Assembly: GCA_002633005.1 (NCBI GenBank)
Contig: NMRA01000965.1
Span: forward strand, 1 to 45,559
Reading direction: 5' to 3'
Origin: Phoronis australis
Taxonomy: Eukaryota > Phoronida > Phoronidae
Length of the DNA stretch: 45,559 nucleotides
The notes beneath the pieces are model-generated. The model was not told where the DNA came from, did no database searches, and saw only the letters and a program-made list of their open reading frames with translations. The translations under genes and the position numbers were made by a program. Below are positions 24,601 through 33,990 of this stretch, one piece after another; positions within the stretch are counted from its first letter, which is position 1, and each line of letters starts with the position of its first letter.

Positions 24601-27600
24601 AACGTCGGTTGTGATTTACGAATTTTTCCTAAATTAGTAAATATGTTGATCATTCAATGTTGTAAATCTGGTACAACAATTAGGTGATGTTATCCTGAAG
24701 ACTTAAGGTCATGTCTTAATAATTGTAATGCAAAATAATTAAGCACGTCTGTGCAAATTTCGGTGGATATCAACACACGAATATTAGAGCCCACTGGTCT
24801 AATCTTTGAATCGAAATCAAAAGCTCAAAATTATAATGTCTCGCATTTTCACTTTACGTGTGCGCGAACACGCACCAAGTGTTCATTATCTTCTGTTCAC
24901 TATGCTATGGTCTAGTCCAAGTGTGCACCTGCTGACGCCTAGCACTGAGGTGCAATCTTGAGTAAAAACTTGCAATTTCCAGAATCCGGTATTTCGAGTT
25001 CAGACTGGAGAGTATGGCTTTAGTGTTTGGATTATAAAATGCGCACTAGAATCAAACAGTCATCCACTTAAAGTATAGTGCACATCACGTGTCATGTGAT
25101 AATGGGCTGATTTCAAATGAGGTAAGGAACCGGAGAGCTTGGTCTGTCTTCGCTGTAAGTGTTGATACATATGAAGGTGGTGGTATGGTGACAACATTGA
25201 ATATGCCACAGGATACGATCAACGTTTTTAAATACTCGCAGTCCTGTTTACCTTAGCTTAGGAACTCACCCCAGCACATGGGATCGGGTGGTATAGAGCA
25301 CTGGTAACCAACCCTAGAATTACAGTCAGTGCAGTCTCGTCCGCACACTCCGGCCTGGGAACATGTTATTTCACAAGGAGAATCCGGCTTTATCTATAAG
25401 AAAGTGTGACATTATTAAATTAGAATCATCAAAAGATCATCAATACTGCTAAGTGCAATGTTTTCTTTTGGATATGGTCGCTTTATAGTGGTGACTTCCC
25501 TGCAAACATACTTCAAAAATTTCCTTCTCGTGCTTGTCGTAGACTTTTCAAACGTTGCAAAATTAAGATATGAGCTAGCTTCCTTTCCAAAGCCAAATCT
25601 TTCATAATGCTAGAACACACAAGAACTACTCAACCGTCAAAAGTGCACATTTTACGCAGTGAGAATTTTTCGTCGGTGGTCTACTGATTTTTAAAACTGT
25701 GTTGTCACTTTTTAATTGGTACTAATCAAGTGTTTCCCTGAAATTGCCTGCAGACATTACATCTAGACGTAATCGTATACATAATCCATGCACAGATATA
25801 TGCGTCCGTAGGCCTACATGCATACCTACCTACTTACGTACACACACAAAACGTACCGAGAGTGCCGTGTATGGAGTAATATCCCGCCAGACTTTATTTT
25901 GCGGAATAATGTCGAGTGGAATATTACTTCATCTACGCCAATCGGGGTACGTTTTGTATTTATCCCATACGCTTCGAATTCCTAAATTTCTTTTATTTTT
26001 TCGGCGCATTTTTTAAATACTTCATTCAGACTGTTCACGTTGCGGATTACATACTATATGTATGTACTTGCGCGTTAGGTTACATGTTTAGTAAAAGAAA
26101 CAGTTTTAAATGTAACGATTTATTACTTGAAAAGAGATAACAAAGATAAAAACAACCGTAATTGTGCATTGAACAATTTCCTGAAAATGGTTAAATAACA
26201 ACATTTGGTAATGGAGTTACCGAGGAATCGGGGCATTATTTTCAGACGATATAATATTTAGCAATCGAAAACTAAGACAGAAGTGCCAGTAATTAACAGT
26301 TCTGTTCCAGACGTTACGTTTGGGACCTGATTGCATGTTGAGTGCTATTTATACTGCTGCAACTGTATTACTTTAAATTATTTGGGAGGGTTTGATGATC
26401 GAACCGGCTGACGACGTCAAATCGACATTGACCTACCTTTTGAACTATCCATGTTAGAGGGCACTGTTGAAGTAGTGCGGGAGGTGAATACGGAACACAA
26501 TATCACATGGTCGTATTACACTCGACTGATTCAATGGGTATGGGATACATGTGCTAATATACCTACCTACCTACCTACATACCTACAAACAAACCGGCTC
26601 CATACATACATACATGCATACATACTTACATACGCGTTGTACGTTGACACACATATATTTTTCTGTGGTTATACTAAACTGGACTTAGAAACATACAGAC
26701 AAGAATACAGCGCAGGAAGCTTTTGTGATCACGCGGATCGTTTGTAATAAATGGCGATACTTTGCGAAGTCGTGCCTTGTCTTGCGTTTTCGCGTTGATC
26801 TCACGTCAAACGCACCGCTTACATTTATGCATGCTGTGTGTCGACTCACTGCGTCATGTGTTGGTGTTGCAATCTGCGCAACCATACATGTATGTAGAAG
26901 NGTAGTGCGGGAGGTGAATACGGAACACAATATCACATGGTCGTATTACACTCGACTGATTCAATGGGTATGGGATAAATGTGCTAATATACCTACCTAC
27001 CTACCTACATACCTACAAACAAACCGGCTCCATACATACATACATGCATACATACTTACATACGCGTTGTACGTTGACACACATATAGTTTTCTGTGGTT
27101 ATACTAAACTGGACTTAGAAACATACAGACAAGAATACAGCGCAGGAAGCTTTTGTGATCACGCGGATCGTTTGTAATACATGGCGATACTTTGCGAAGT
27201 CGTGCCTTGTCTTGCGTTTTCGCGTTGATCTCACGTCAAACGCACCGCTTACAATTATGCATGCTGTGTGTCGACTCACTGCGTCATGTGTTGGTGTTGC
27301 AATCTGCGCAACCATACATGTATGTAGAAGTAGTCGTAGCCCATATGAATGTACCCTAGTGGTACATGAGTTAGGACAGATGCATTCATTAGTGAGAATA
27401 TACATGTCAGTGTGAGTAAGTATTTCATCTTTGAGGCTGGTCTCAAGATATTGTCGTCTGGCCGAGAGCGAACGTGGGGGACTATCTCTGATAGATCCAC
27501 TAGATGGACTTAGCTGTTGCCGAAAATATTTCAGTTATTGTGTATCCTGTTTCGCTTGAAATGTACTCTTCGAGGTATGCCTCGCTGGTTCCCTACATGG

Positions 27601-29972
27601 CTAGCCAGCACGCAGGTATCACGTAATAGCACGCGCTTTAGCATTGGTTTATGTAACCTCAGCAGTCATTGGTTAGCTTTACAACACTGTAAAAAATGGC
27701 GGACTGTGAACGATTTTTCCCCTATCATGTAAGTGGCGTCGCAACAACTATTTCGTATCTGCAGTGATGTTTAATAGTAGCGTGCTTGAAGCACATACAT
27801 GTACAATAAAAACATATCTGGGCGATCGGTGAATTATCCATACTGTATGAATACAGGACAGTATCGTAATCAAAAGTCATCGACAGTAGAAAGATGTACT
27901 CCGAAAATGCGTAACCACAATTTCTAGGATTCACATTTACTGAACATAAATTTTAAGCCCCGAATTGTCTGTACAACAGACCACATTTACACTTCAGTAC
28001 ATCAGTCATGCCAGATTGTTTGCTTAAAGCGCTCCCTGTTGAGAATTTGCTGGCGTAAAAAAATCCAGAAGAAAATTAAGTGATACCTGCGTGCTGGGTA
28101 CTGACCACCTAGCGGCACGCAGGGAACCAGCGAGCGGTTTCGATGGAACCGACTGGAACCGGAGATTAAGTGTGCTCGAACTTCGTGGACAAGGCGAGAA
28201 CCAAGCATATACATGTAGATCGCGCAGGACAGTGACATGAAGCGTATAATTTTCATTAGGTCATATTTGTTAATAATTTGCTTGCTGGCCCTGTCGAACT
28301 TTGCCTGCGTTGATATAACCAAAGCCCGGGGTCCCAATTGCAACGATATTCGAGTCGACAACTGTTCAAAGTTTTCAAAAACATATGTATACATTCTTTG
28401 CTTGTAATCCATGGCAATATCACGAGATATCTTGCGTGATGTTGCGTTTTCCCGAAGTTCTCTTGTCTACGGAGCGCACTCTGAAGAGCATTCCATGGAC
28501 CCAGCTTCTTGTAAGACCTTACAATGTCACGCGAGTGAAAGGTGGGTGTTTTTATTCTGGGAAGAGCTTTTGCCTGGCAACGCACACATCACTACATTTG
28601 CCGCATTCATTCAACTTCAGAAAAATTCTGTAGACAGAACAAAACGTTGCTTGCCATTTAAAACAAAGAACGCTACACATGACAGCAGAAACTTTATTCT
28701 CTCTCATATTTTAACCCTTTCACCAATATAGAAACCAGGCTCAGAAGGGACAAAATGTGTTTTCAAAAACGCAAAAGTTTCAGCCCAAAGGCAATGCTCA
28801 AAACAGACAACACTAGATTATGAGAGCAGATTTACTACGGAATTTACAAGTGTAGCCCTAAAATACTGACAGCCAATCATGTGCTTACTAATCTGGGCTA
28901 TTTGAGGAACACCTAAAAGCGCAGCTGATTACACAGTATCTTCATTGCAATATTACACTGCTACACTTTTGTGTTCCACATGTTCACACTGAAGCAACGC
29001 ACATTCGTTAATAAGACTGAGAAAGCGTACTTCAAAGATACCGCAAAACTTTGTCTAACGCAAGAATTTAACTTTAGGGGTTGCCAATTGTCCGCGGCTA
29101 CGGTCAAACGGTGCCAGTTTGGACCGTGATGTTGCCATGTTGAACTTTGGAATTGAATTCACTGTATACGTTCCATAAGCGAAGATTTTTCGACGCAAAC
29201 CAATACCTGAGGTCTACGGAACGCAACCCTGCATTTTTTCCACGTAACTGTTTGTGTCACTTCAAGACAGTGAACACTGAGTAATAACCACTACTTCGTT
29301 GCAAATAATAATGAAATGAAAGTTTTATGTAAATTAGTTATTATCCTTCTTAGTTCGTCAAAACAAAAAGTAATGCAACACGTGCACGATGTGCCTCGGG
29401 CAAATACTTTATTGATAATCCACTTCGCTGTCATTTCCTCTGGGTAGATCCATAGTCAAGTCTTTAGCTTCTCAACTCCGACATCAAAATATAGTTTCGC
29501 GTGTTTGGTTCAAAACAATTTCAAAACCTAAGGAAAAGTATAAATGACAGAAACAATGCATGTCATCTTTGTGCCACCGTAGGAATGACCACATTTCCTT
29601 TAAGTATTTGAAAGAAATACCTACATTCCAAGTCGGTTTTGAGAGGATGATGCCGCGCTGTCCGTTCCAATGTCCCTCCTGCTTAGATAAATCTACTAGG
29701 GTGCTGTAGTTTACTTTGTCGAAGAGAAAACACGTTCCTGTCGCGTCATTCTGAAATGCAGACATACAACGCCTGTTTTTGTTGCATACAATAGCACATT
29801 CTATTTCACTTCTTGCATTACTCAGTTGGAGCGGGTCTCTTGGCGGCATTAATGAACTGACGTGCGTTGCATCGCGCGTACTTGAAAAATTACTACAAAC
29901 TAATACTTCGATAGGAAACGCGATTTTGACGATGTAAAGCACAAGAATCAACAAAACTTCCGAACACGTCAT
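15445..29972 (-). CDS. Gene A: secreted PAN / Cys-rich / CTHRC1-like protein, six-exon model
   Basis: Joined CDS is 29972-29625, 25393-25270, 18564-18455, 18153-17949, 16019-15852, 15623-15445, totalling 1134 nt or 377 residues plus stop. Phases at the junctions (0, 1, 0, 1, 1) all agree. Order: signal peptide (1-24), PAN/apple module (about 25-116), seven-cysteine linker (117-157), CTHRC1-like C-terminal domain (about 158-319), and a cysteine-containing tail (320-377). CTHRC1 is a secreted glycoprotein whose C-terminal half forms a C1q-like fold. No collagen Gly-X-Y repeat is seen here, so the PAN module takes the N-terminal place. Introns reach about 6.9 kb, and one contains the 26.9-kb assembly join. 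The last exon is the least certain part. Confidence 0.62.
15852..16019 (-). CDS. Gene A exon 5: CTHRC1-like domain, C-terminal part
   Basis: Acceptor tttctgttttag and donor TTAG|gtgagg bound 168 nt (phase 1 in and out). The reading VDGICKGLAAGDVTIDVYV, then RNCDGYTG and ARLMVREVD, corresponds to the CTHRC1 core motif (E/D)G(L/I)CxGxxAG, the following V-x-(I/V) strand, the single C-x-x-Y, and the terminal S/A-R-(I/L)-(I/M)-(I/V)-x-E-(L/V). The gene C exon at 2619-2461 aligns along its full length. Confidence 0.8.
   Translation of the reverse strand: MTVYAKGWRPVTSLLMSTYVTVMVTREIVLIIHRLCSRQTPTRGSWFEKWICQRA
17949..18153 (-). CDS. Gene A exon 4: CTHRC1-like domain, central part
   Basis: Acceptor atatcttccag and donor GAAG|gtaaat bound 205 nt (phase 0 in, 1 out). 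It reads VYPKKSSTSGLHVTLLTDF, then CTSACCGTLYFKFNGAKC. The (A)CC-x-x-(L/W)YFxFNGAxC pattern is the signature of the CTHRC1 C-terminal domain. A TA/CATA microsatellite lies immediately upstream, and a longer minus-strand ORF runs into it without meaning. This is the strongest single piece of evidence for the family in gene A. Confidence 0.8.
18178..18252. repeat. TA / TACATA microsatellite
   Basis: Runs of TA, TACATA and TGCATA directly upstream of the gene A exon 4 acceptor. They produce the Tyr/Ile repeats seen in ORFs on both strands. Confidence 0.9.
18455..18564 (-). CDS. Gene A exon 3: start of CTHRC1-like domain
   Basis: Acceptor attattttcag and donor CTGCAG|gtacgt bound 110 nt (phase 1 in, 0 out). 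The reading includes DDCSEELMGNIRQFYIGKTN and then AWTTDHATEYKLQ. The Trp-containing segment corresponds to the stretch just before the CTHRC1 beta-sheet core. The paralogous exon in gene C (10193-10099) has the same phases and a shared pattern, C-S-x2-L-x3-(I/V)-(R/K)-Q, which argues that both are coding. Confidence 0.62.
18720..21990. other. Gene A intron 2, left portion, with no recognised feature
   Basis: I found no splice-supported exon, domain or clear repeat. The short ORFs on both strands carry no motif. Confidence 0.4.
22587..23210. repeat. Paired direct repeats flanking the tandem array
   Basis: About 95 bases at 22605-22705 (AATTGTCACGGCATGACAAT, GGACTCTGCGCGTG, GGGAAGTTACTGACAGCAAC) recur at 23108-23203 with few changes. 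A GAAGAATAA-type purine stretch and a hairpin precede the second copy. Confidence 0.65.
23015..23101. repeat. Purine-rich stretch plus hairpin (copy 1)
   Basis: A GGAAGAAGAAGAATAAG run is followed by ACTCTGCGCTTGAACGCGCA plus GAGT, a stem of about 9-10 bp. The same pairing of purine run and hairpin occurs at 24255-24345, suggesting the conserved terminus of an element. Confidence 0.65.
23245..24250. repeat. Tandem repeat with unit of about 430 bp
   Basis: The anchor TGACCTTT(G/C)CAC...CCGGTGCA begins at 23252, 23684 and 24109. AGAAAAATGCAC recurs at about 23407 and 23841, and AATGACCTTTGAC at about 23539 and 23973. An earlier partial unit lies at 22735-22810. Each unit also contains several short GCACnnAATGACC submotifs. 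No coding role. Confidence 0.75.
24255..24345. repeat. Purine-rich stretch plus hairpin (copy 2)
   Basis: A GAAGAATAAGAATAAGAAG run is followed by ACTCTGCGCTTGTAAGCGCA plus GAGT. It ends the tandem array. Confidence 0.65.
25270..25393 (-). CDS. Gene A exon 2: seven-cysteine linker module
   Basis: The exon is bounded by acceptor cactttcttatag and donor TGGG|gtgagt. Only one frame is open throughout (phase 0 in, phase 1 out), and it is dense in cysteines: CEITCSQAGVCGRDCTDC, then YQC and PMC, giving C-x3-C-x6-C-x3-C-x2-C-x7-C-x8-C. This is not a canonical EGF spacing and I do not recognise the family. Placed between the PAN exon and the CTHRC1-like exons with matching phase on both sides, it is probably a disulfide-bonded extracellular linker. 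It has no recognisable counterpart in gene B, where a microexon holds that position. Confidence 0.6.
25790..25850. repeat. CATACCTA-type simple sequence
   Basis: Short, imperfect CCTA/CATA/CACA repeats similar to the microsatellite at 26562. Confidence 0.6.
26472..26900. repeat. Left copy of a 429-bp duplicated block ending at an N
   Basis: Matches 26902-27330 with four single-base differences that I can see (near 26548, 26658, 26750 and 26824). It contains a CCTA/CATA microsatellite. About 1% difference suits two haplotypes. Confidence 0.85.
26562..26634. repeat. CCTA/CATA microsatellite (second copy at 26992-27064)
   Basis: Imperfect tetranucleotide repeats inside the 429-bp duplicated block. 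Confidence 0.8.
26902..27330. repeat. Right copy of the 429-bp duplicated block
   Basis: Starts directly after the N at 26901. The two overlapping plus-strand ORFs here and at 26451 are translations of the microsatellite and are not genes. Confidence 0.85.
27581..27627 (+). repeat. Dispersed repeat, plus-oriented copy
   Basis: CTCGCTGGTTCCCT and CCAGCACGCAGGTATCAC recur, in the same order but inverted, at 28078-28136, with an extra 10-15 bases between the two blocks there. Confidence 0.6.
27696..27728 (+). CDS. Candidate first coding exon of an unidentified plus-strand gene
   Basis: ATG GCG GAC TGT GAA CGA TTT TTC CCC TAT CAT is followed by gtaagtgg. The start lies in AAAAAATGGCGGAC, a YY1-like start context. 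No second exon could be linked, so this may be a chance match. Confidence 0.25.
28078..28136 (-). repeat. Dispersed repeat, minus-oriented copy
   Basis: The reverse complement carries the two blocks of the 27581-27627 copy. The two copies face each other across about 450 bases. Confidence 0.6.
29625..29972 (-). CDS. Gene A exon 1: signal peptide and PAN/apple-like domain
   Basis: The ATG at 29972 opens MTCSEVLLILVLYIVKIAF, a clear signal peptide. Only a GTG lies further upstream. The module that follows contains ECAIVCNKNRRCMSAFQ and TGTCFLF, matching the PAN/apple pattern of spaced cysteines with an aromatic after the third. Two donors overlap at its end. AAT|gtaggt (end 29625) leaves phase 0 and fits the next exon. 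TAG|gtattt (end 29621) leaves phase 1 and would put the next exon into a stop. The first is therefore used, matching the phase-0 end of the PAN exon in gene B. Confidence 0.7.
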
Positions 29973-30049
29973 GGTTTCGAGCGAATTCCAGTAAGCACAC
30001 GTTTCTTGCTTTGGCACCGTTAATGTCTGACGGACTCAGCGACTCATAC

Positions 30050-32200
30050 CAATAACAAGAACAGTATATTGTCTACTCTGCATAATCGATCGACGTATTA
30101 GACTTTCGGCTCAAATGAATGCTTAAACAATAAAATGTGTGTGGAAATCAATTTTTCGATGATAAAAAGGTAACACAATACCTTCTATTTGACTTGTATT
30201 GGCTAAGGCTATCGGAAAACAGACCACTGGTGAAATATTAGGCCAAAATTTGTTACACATGACCGGCTTAAACCCGTGCTTCTGTCAAAACAAGATTTGA
30301 TGTAGTCTACTTACCTTTCTTCTTACTCACTTTAAAAGTGACCTCCAGGCTCGCGAAGACCTGACGATCGAGAATTTTCTCGAACCAAGGTCCTAACATT
30401 TCAAGTCATAGTCTCAATCAATGACAAAAATGTTCCATAAAGGTATCTGTATCTGAAGGACATCTGAATATGTTTTATTTTACATTTATGTTTACTTAGA
30501 TATAAGACATTGCAAACGATATCTTTGTTTGCGTAAACGGTAAGGGTCATTTTTCACTTTGGTTTTAAGGAAGGAAAAATAACATAATAGTTGCAGAGGA
30601 AAACATAAGAAAACAACGAACAGGTCGAGCAACAGAATCCTGCTGCCCGAAATGCTGGATGCAAGAAGAAACACCAGAACATCATGTCGGTCGGTGTTTC
30701 ATTTACCAAAGCATTTGAACAAAACGCTTTTGAAGTAAATCAATTTCATTGAAAACTGTCATAGCTGAAAAAACATTAAAACACTTGCTGGATATAAGCA
30801 GTGAAATTAAATCACAGTGTTTGTTGCAATGGGCCCGTTTAAGGGCTAAGTAACGTGTCAGCTTTTCTGTTTTTCGTACTTTATTTCGCAATTTTTTATT
30901 ATCGTAATAGTCAAAAATTATAACTGTTGTCGCATTTTACGTTGCCTAACAGCCAGCACAAGTGTCGACTCACTCCACCTTGTCAAAAACTGGAGCTGCG
31001 CTAATATTAAGCCAGTTCCAACGTGTTTAGTGCTTGGATCCCGGAGTAACATTTGGGTAAATGAAGAACAGCCAGTTTATCATGGCCGATGGCCAGGATA
31101 AACACATTGGCTGTGTGACAAGTATGACCTCGGTTACTAAATAACGAATGATTACTTCTTCTCATAATCGATACATCACCACAATTTGAGACCAGTTCTA
31201 CAACGATAATTGTTCGAAATCAGAGTTAAGTGGCTTTTATAACCATTTTAACGAAAGTGCACATGCACGGATGATTCTGTTTATCGTATTTATTTATAAA
31301 TGACATCTCGAATCTACAACAATTTAAGAGCGGACTACAATAACAACGATCAACTCAACATTTACAATTCACGCAGGACTCTGCTTATCACATGTCAGTG
31401 TGCTCAGGACTAATTACATGAAAAAGAAAAGTTGGTTACTAAATTCATGTTAGAAGCCTAATCACATACGTGTATGTTTTTCGAGGTGGTTAACATGACA
31501 ATCATTAAAATGCACTTTTTCAAAATATTTATCTGTTATTTCCTTTTGGAAACTTTTTCCAATGTTGACAGTTGTGTAAACTCTACAGACAAATTATGAA
31601 GAAAACTAATGAATTGTAAGACGCAGTTGAACGCCTTACAGATTCCGTCAGTACAAATAAAAACGTCCTTTGGTACGGCAGTACTTAAGATCTATATATG
31701 GCAATTGTTCTTTGGGCGCAGGTGATTGATTCTGTTGCAATCGATCACCGAATCACATCATATGCAATCTATTCTACTGCATGTAAATAATTGATTGACG
31801 AAGACAGTTATATTTACAATAGCACCACTTATTTACTTTATCCACAAAGAGGTTATATCAATGCAAAGTAGCGCATTTATAGCTCCATCTGTGCGTAACC
31901 CTCATTTGCTTTCATTAATTTGCTGTTAAACCAGTAATTTCGAAGAGTAATTTCCGTAATAGAAATTTCAAGTTGGTCTCGTTGTCTGGGTTTCAAAATA
32001 TGTTAGTTATAATTAGCCTTCTTCACCAGTTGATCCTTAAACAAAATCATGGAGTTGAATTTGTGAGAGATTACTTAGGGATCACGTTCGCCATTCTGTA
32101 CAAATTTGCAATTGACGATAAGAAATTAGTGAACAAAATATGGTAGACGCTGAGACAAAATTTCGCGCAGGTGTTATAGGCAGTCTACGAAGTCGAAATT
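30050..32200. other. Upstream flank of gene A with no recognised gene
   Basis: This 5' region of gene A should hold its promoter. I see no clear TATA or initiator element and no supported exon. Confidence 0.4.
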
Positions 32201-32205
32201 ATCGG

Positions 32206-32222
32206 NGGGGGGGGGGGGGGGG
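32206..32222. other. Assembly join: N followed by a poly-G run
   Basis: A single N at 32206 is followed by about 16 G residues. This is a likely sequencing stop or contig join, and the true distance across it is unknown. Confidence 0.8.
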
Positions 32223-32243
32223 AGGTACCTACGAATTCAAACT

Positions 32244-32438
32244 TTAGCCCTTACTGGTCACCTCTGATTTTTCTCTCGTGGGCTCTTTGCCTTTTACCAA
32301 TTTACTAGTCGTCACCAAGACTTCAGTGTGGCCAAGTGGAAGACTGATCTCTGAAGTTTCAATTTGAGGTGCACTCTTTGCCGAAAATGTGTATCCAATG
32401 GAAAACGTATTAACTGATGCTATCCAGGTACTGCTCAT
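32244..32438 (-). CDS. Unrecognised 64-residue ORF, low confidence
   Basis: An ATG-initiated frame with fairly balanced composition ends KEPTREKSEVTSKG before a stop. It has no signal peptide, cysteine or domain. It lies right of the N at 32206 and just downstream of gene B. It could be a terminal exon of an unknown gene or chance. Confidence 0.15.
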   Translation of the reverse strand: MSSTWIASVNTFSIGYTFSAKSAPQIETSEISLPLGHTEVLVTTSKLVKGKEPTREKSEVTSKG

Positions 32439-32939
32439 ACTAGTATTTTTTATGATTATCGTGTTTTAAAAGGACCGTAGCACATTGCGCCAACGCTGCA
32501 CTAGCAAGAGAATTGTGACAACAGGGAATTGTAATAATTAGGGTCAAAGATTTTTAATAGCGTGAGGGCAGCGAGGAACGTTAGTACGGCACTGAAGTAA
32601 ATATTCCTTTTGCTTATTTATAGGTTATTGGCAGACTCGTTAAACGATCAAGTTTTAGACAAACTAAGCAGTGCACAAAACACGACAATGAAAGCGCTAC
32701 AAGGAACGACGCTTGACGAAACTGAATGAAAGTTTGAAGGCGAGGACGACGACGAAACCAAGAACATCAACCACCACGACCCAACGTACATGTAGACCTA
32801 AAGTAGATGACAAACCATTAAATGTGCATTGGTCAATCAATCAACAAAGACAGACGTAGAGAAATGTAATTCCATTAAGTAACAAAACACAGTGCCAATA
32901 TAGCTTAGTGGATAAATAGCAAACAAAAAATCACGAGAG

Positions 32940-33243
32940 GACGAGAAAAGACGACGACAGAGATGATGACGAAGATGACAGCTATGACGACGATGGTGGC
33001 GATGATGGACAACCCTAGTTATGATATCATTCATATAACGAACGTAGCGGTCAGAAATCACTAAGAAATAGGCTACAGTCTTGAGCGACACTTGGCGAAA
33101 TTAACTGAAGAAAAGACGACGTCGGAGATGATGACGAAGATGACGAATATTATGATGGTGGTGGCCATGATGAAGAACATCATAACATTCATATGACGAA
33201 TTTAGATGTAATAAATCGTTAAGAAATAGGCTGCAGTCTAGTT
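32940..33243. repeat. Tandem duplication of a GAC/GATG-rich unit (about 168-bp period)
   Basis: GAAAAGACGACG, GATGATGACGAAGATGAC, TTCATAT(A/G)ACGAA and AAGAAATAGGCT(A/G)CAGTCT recur in the same order at 32944-33083 and 33112-33241. Long GAC/GAT runs on one strand give His/Arg-rich shadow ORFs on the other. Confidence 0.7.
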
Positions 33244-33599
33244 CAATAGAAGCTAAACCAACCTGAATGCAGCAAGAGCGCTCAACAAAGGAGCAGCGTT
33301 ATCGCAAAATCTCAAATAACTCAAAAAGTAGACGTCGTAGAGAAAAATGAAAAGCATCTTCTGAAAGCCCGTTCAAAATTCTATCTAAACTAATGGTATC
33401 GCCTAATTCCATAAATTTTTCGAAAAAAAATGAAATTTTGCGTTTTTTTTAAGAAGTTCAAAGTCAAATAACTCGAAAACGGTAAGTCTGAGAAAAAAAT
33501 TGTTACAGGCCATTTGAAAGAATATAATGCAAAGAATCTACATGCAAAAATTCACGTCTTTTTCTATTCCCGTTTAAAATTGCACTCCAGACGACTGAA

Positions 33600-33990
33600 A
33601 ATGGGTCAACATGCGCCGGATCCGCCATCTTGAAAGCAACTTCCGGTTTTTTGGCTACGAATAATAGCATGTTGTGAGAAACTAATACCTGTTAAAATTC
33701 AAAGGAATTGGACTTATAATGCGCCCTCTACAGGAGAAAACGTTTTTAGGCCAAAATCGAGGTGCGCATGCGCGATCGCCGATATTTCCGCCATCTTTAC
33801 CCGGAAGTAAACAATTTCCGGAGCAGTTGTAGCAAACTTCCGTTCCATTTACTGTGCCGATTCTTAGCCTGTTACGTAAAAAATTGTAGCCTCCAGAAGC
33901 ATTTGAACCTTTAAATGGAAACAAAATGGCCGCCACAGCCGCCATCTTGGATCCGATTTTGACGAAAAACAACAGGCTTCCAGTACTTCC
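33600..33990. other. Patch dense in YY1-like and ETS-like motifs
   Basis: GCCATCTT occurs three times (about 33624, 33791, 33941), with AAAATGGCCGCC beside the last. TTCCGG or CCGGAAG occurs at least four times. The minus-strand ORF at 33682-34095 (137 residues) has no recognisable domain and appears to result from this composition. It could be a repeat or a CpG-type promoter relic. Confidence 0.45.

Noticed and set aside
26430-26465. 27-nt microexon candidate on the minus strand in gene A intron 1
   Set aside because: Its phases (1 in, 1 out) do not fit between exons 1 and 2, which already join in frame.
26451-27177. Plus-strand ORFs of 98 and 150 residues
   Set aside because: They are translations of the duplicated microsatellite block, and one crosses the N at 26901.
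28002-28731. Several overlapping ORFs on both strands (up to 136 residues)
   Set aside because: No recognised motif, they conflict with each other, and they overlap dispersed repeats.
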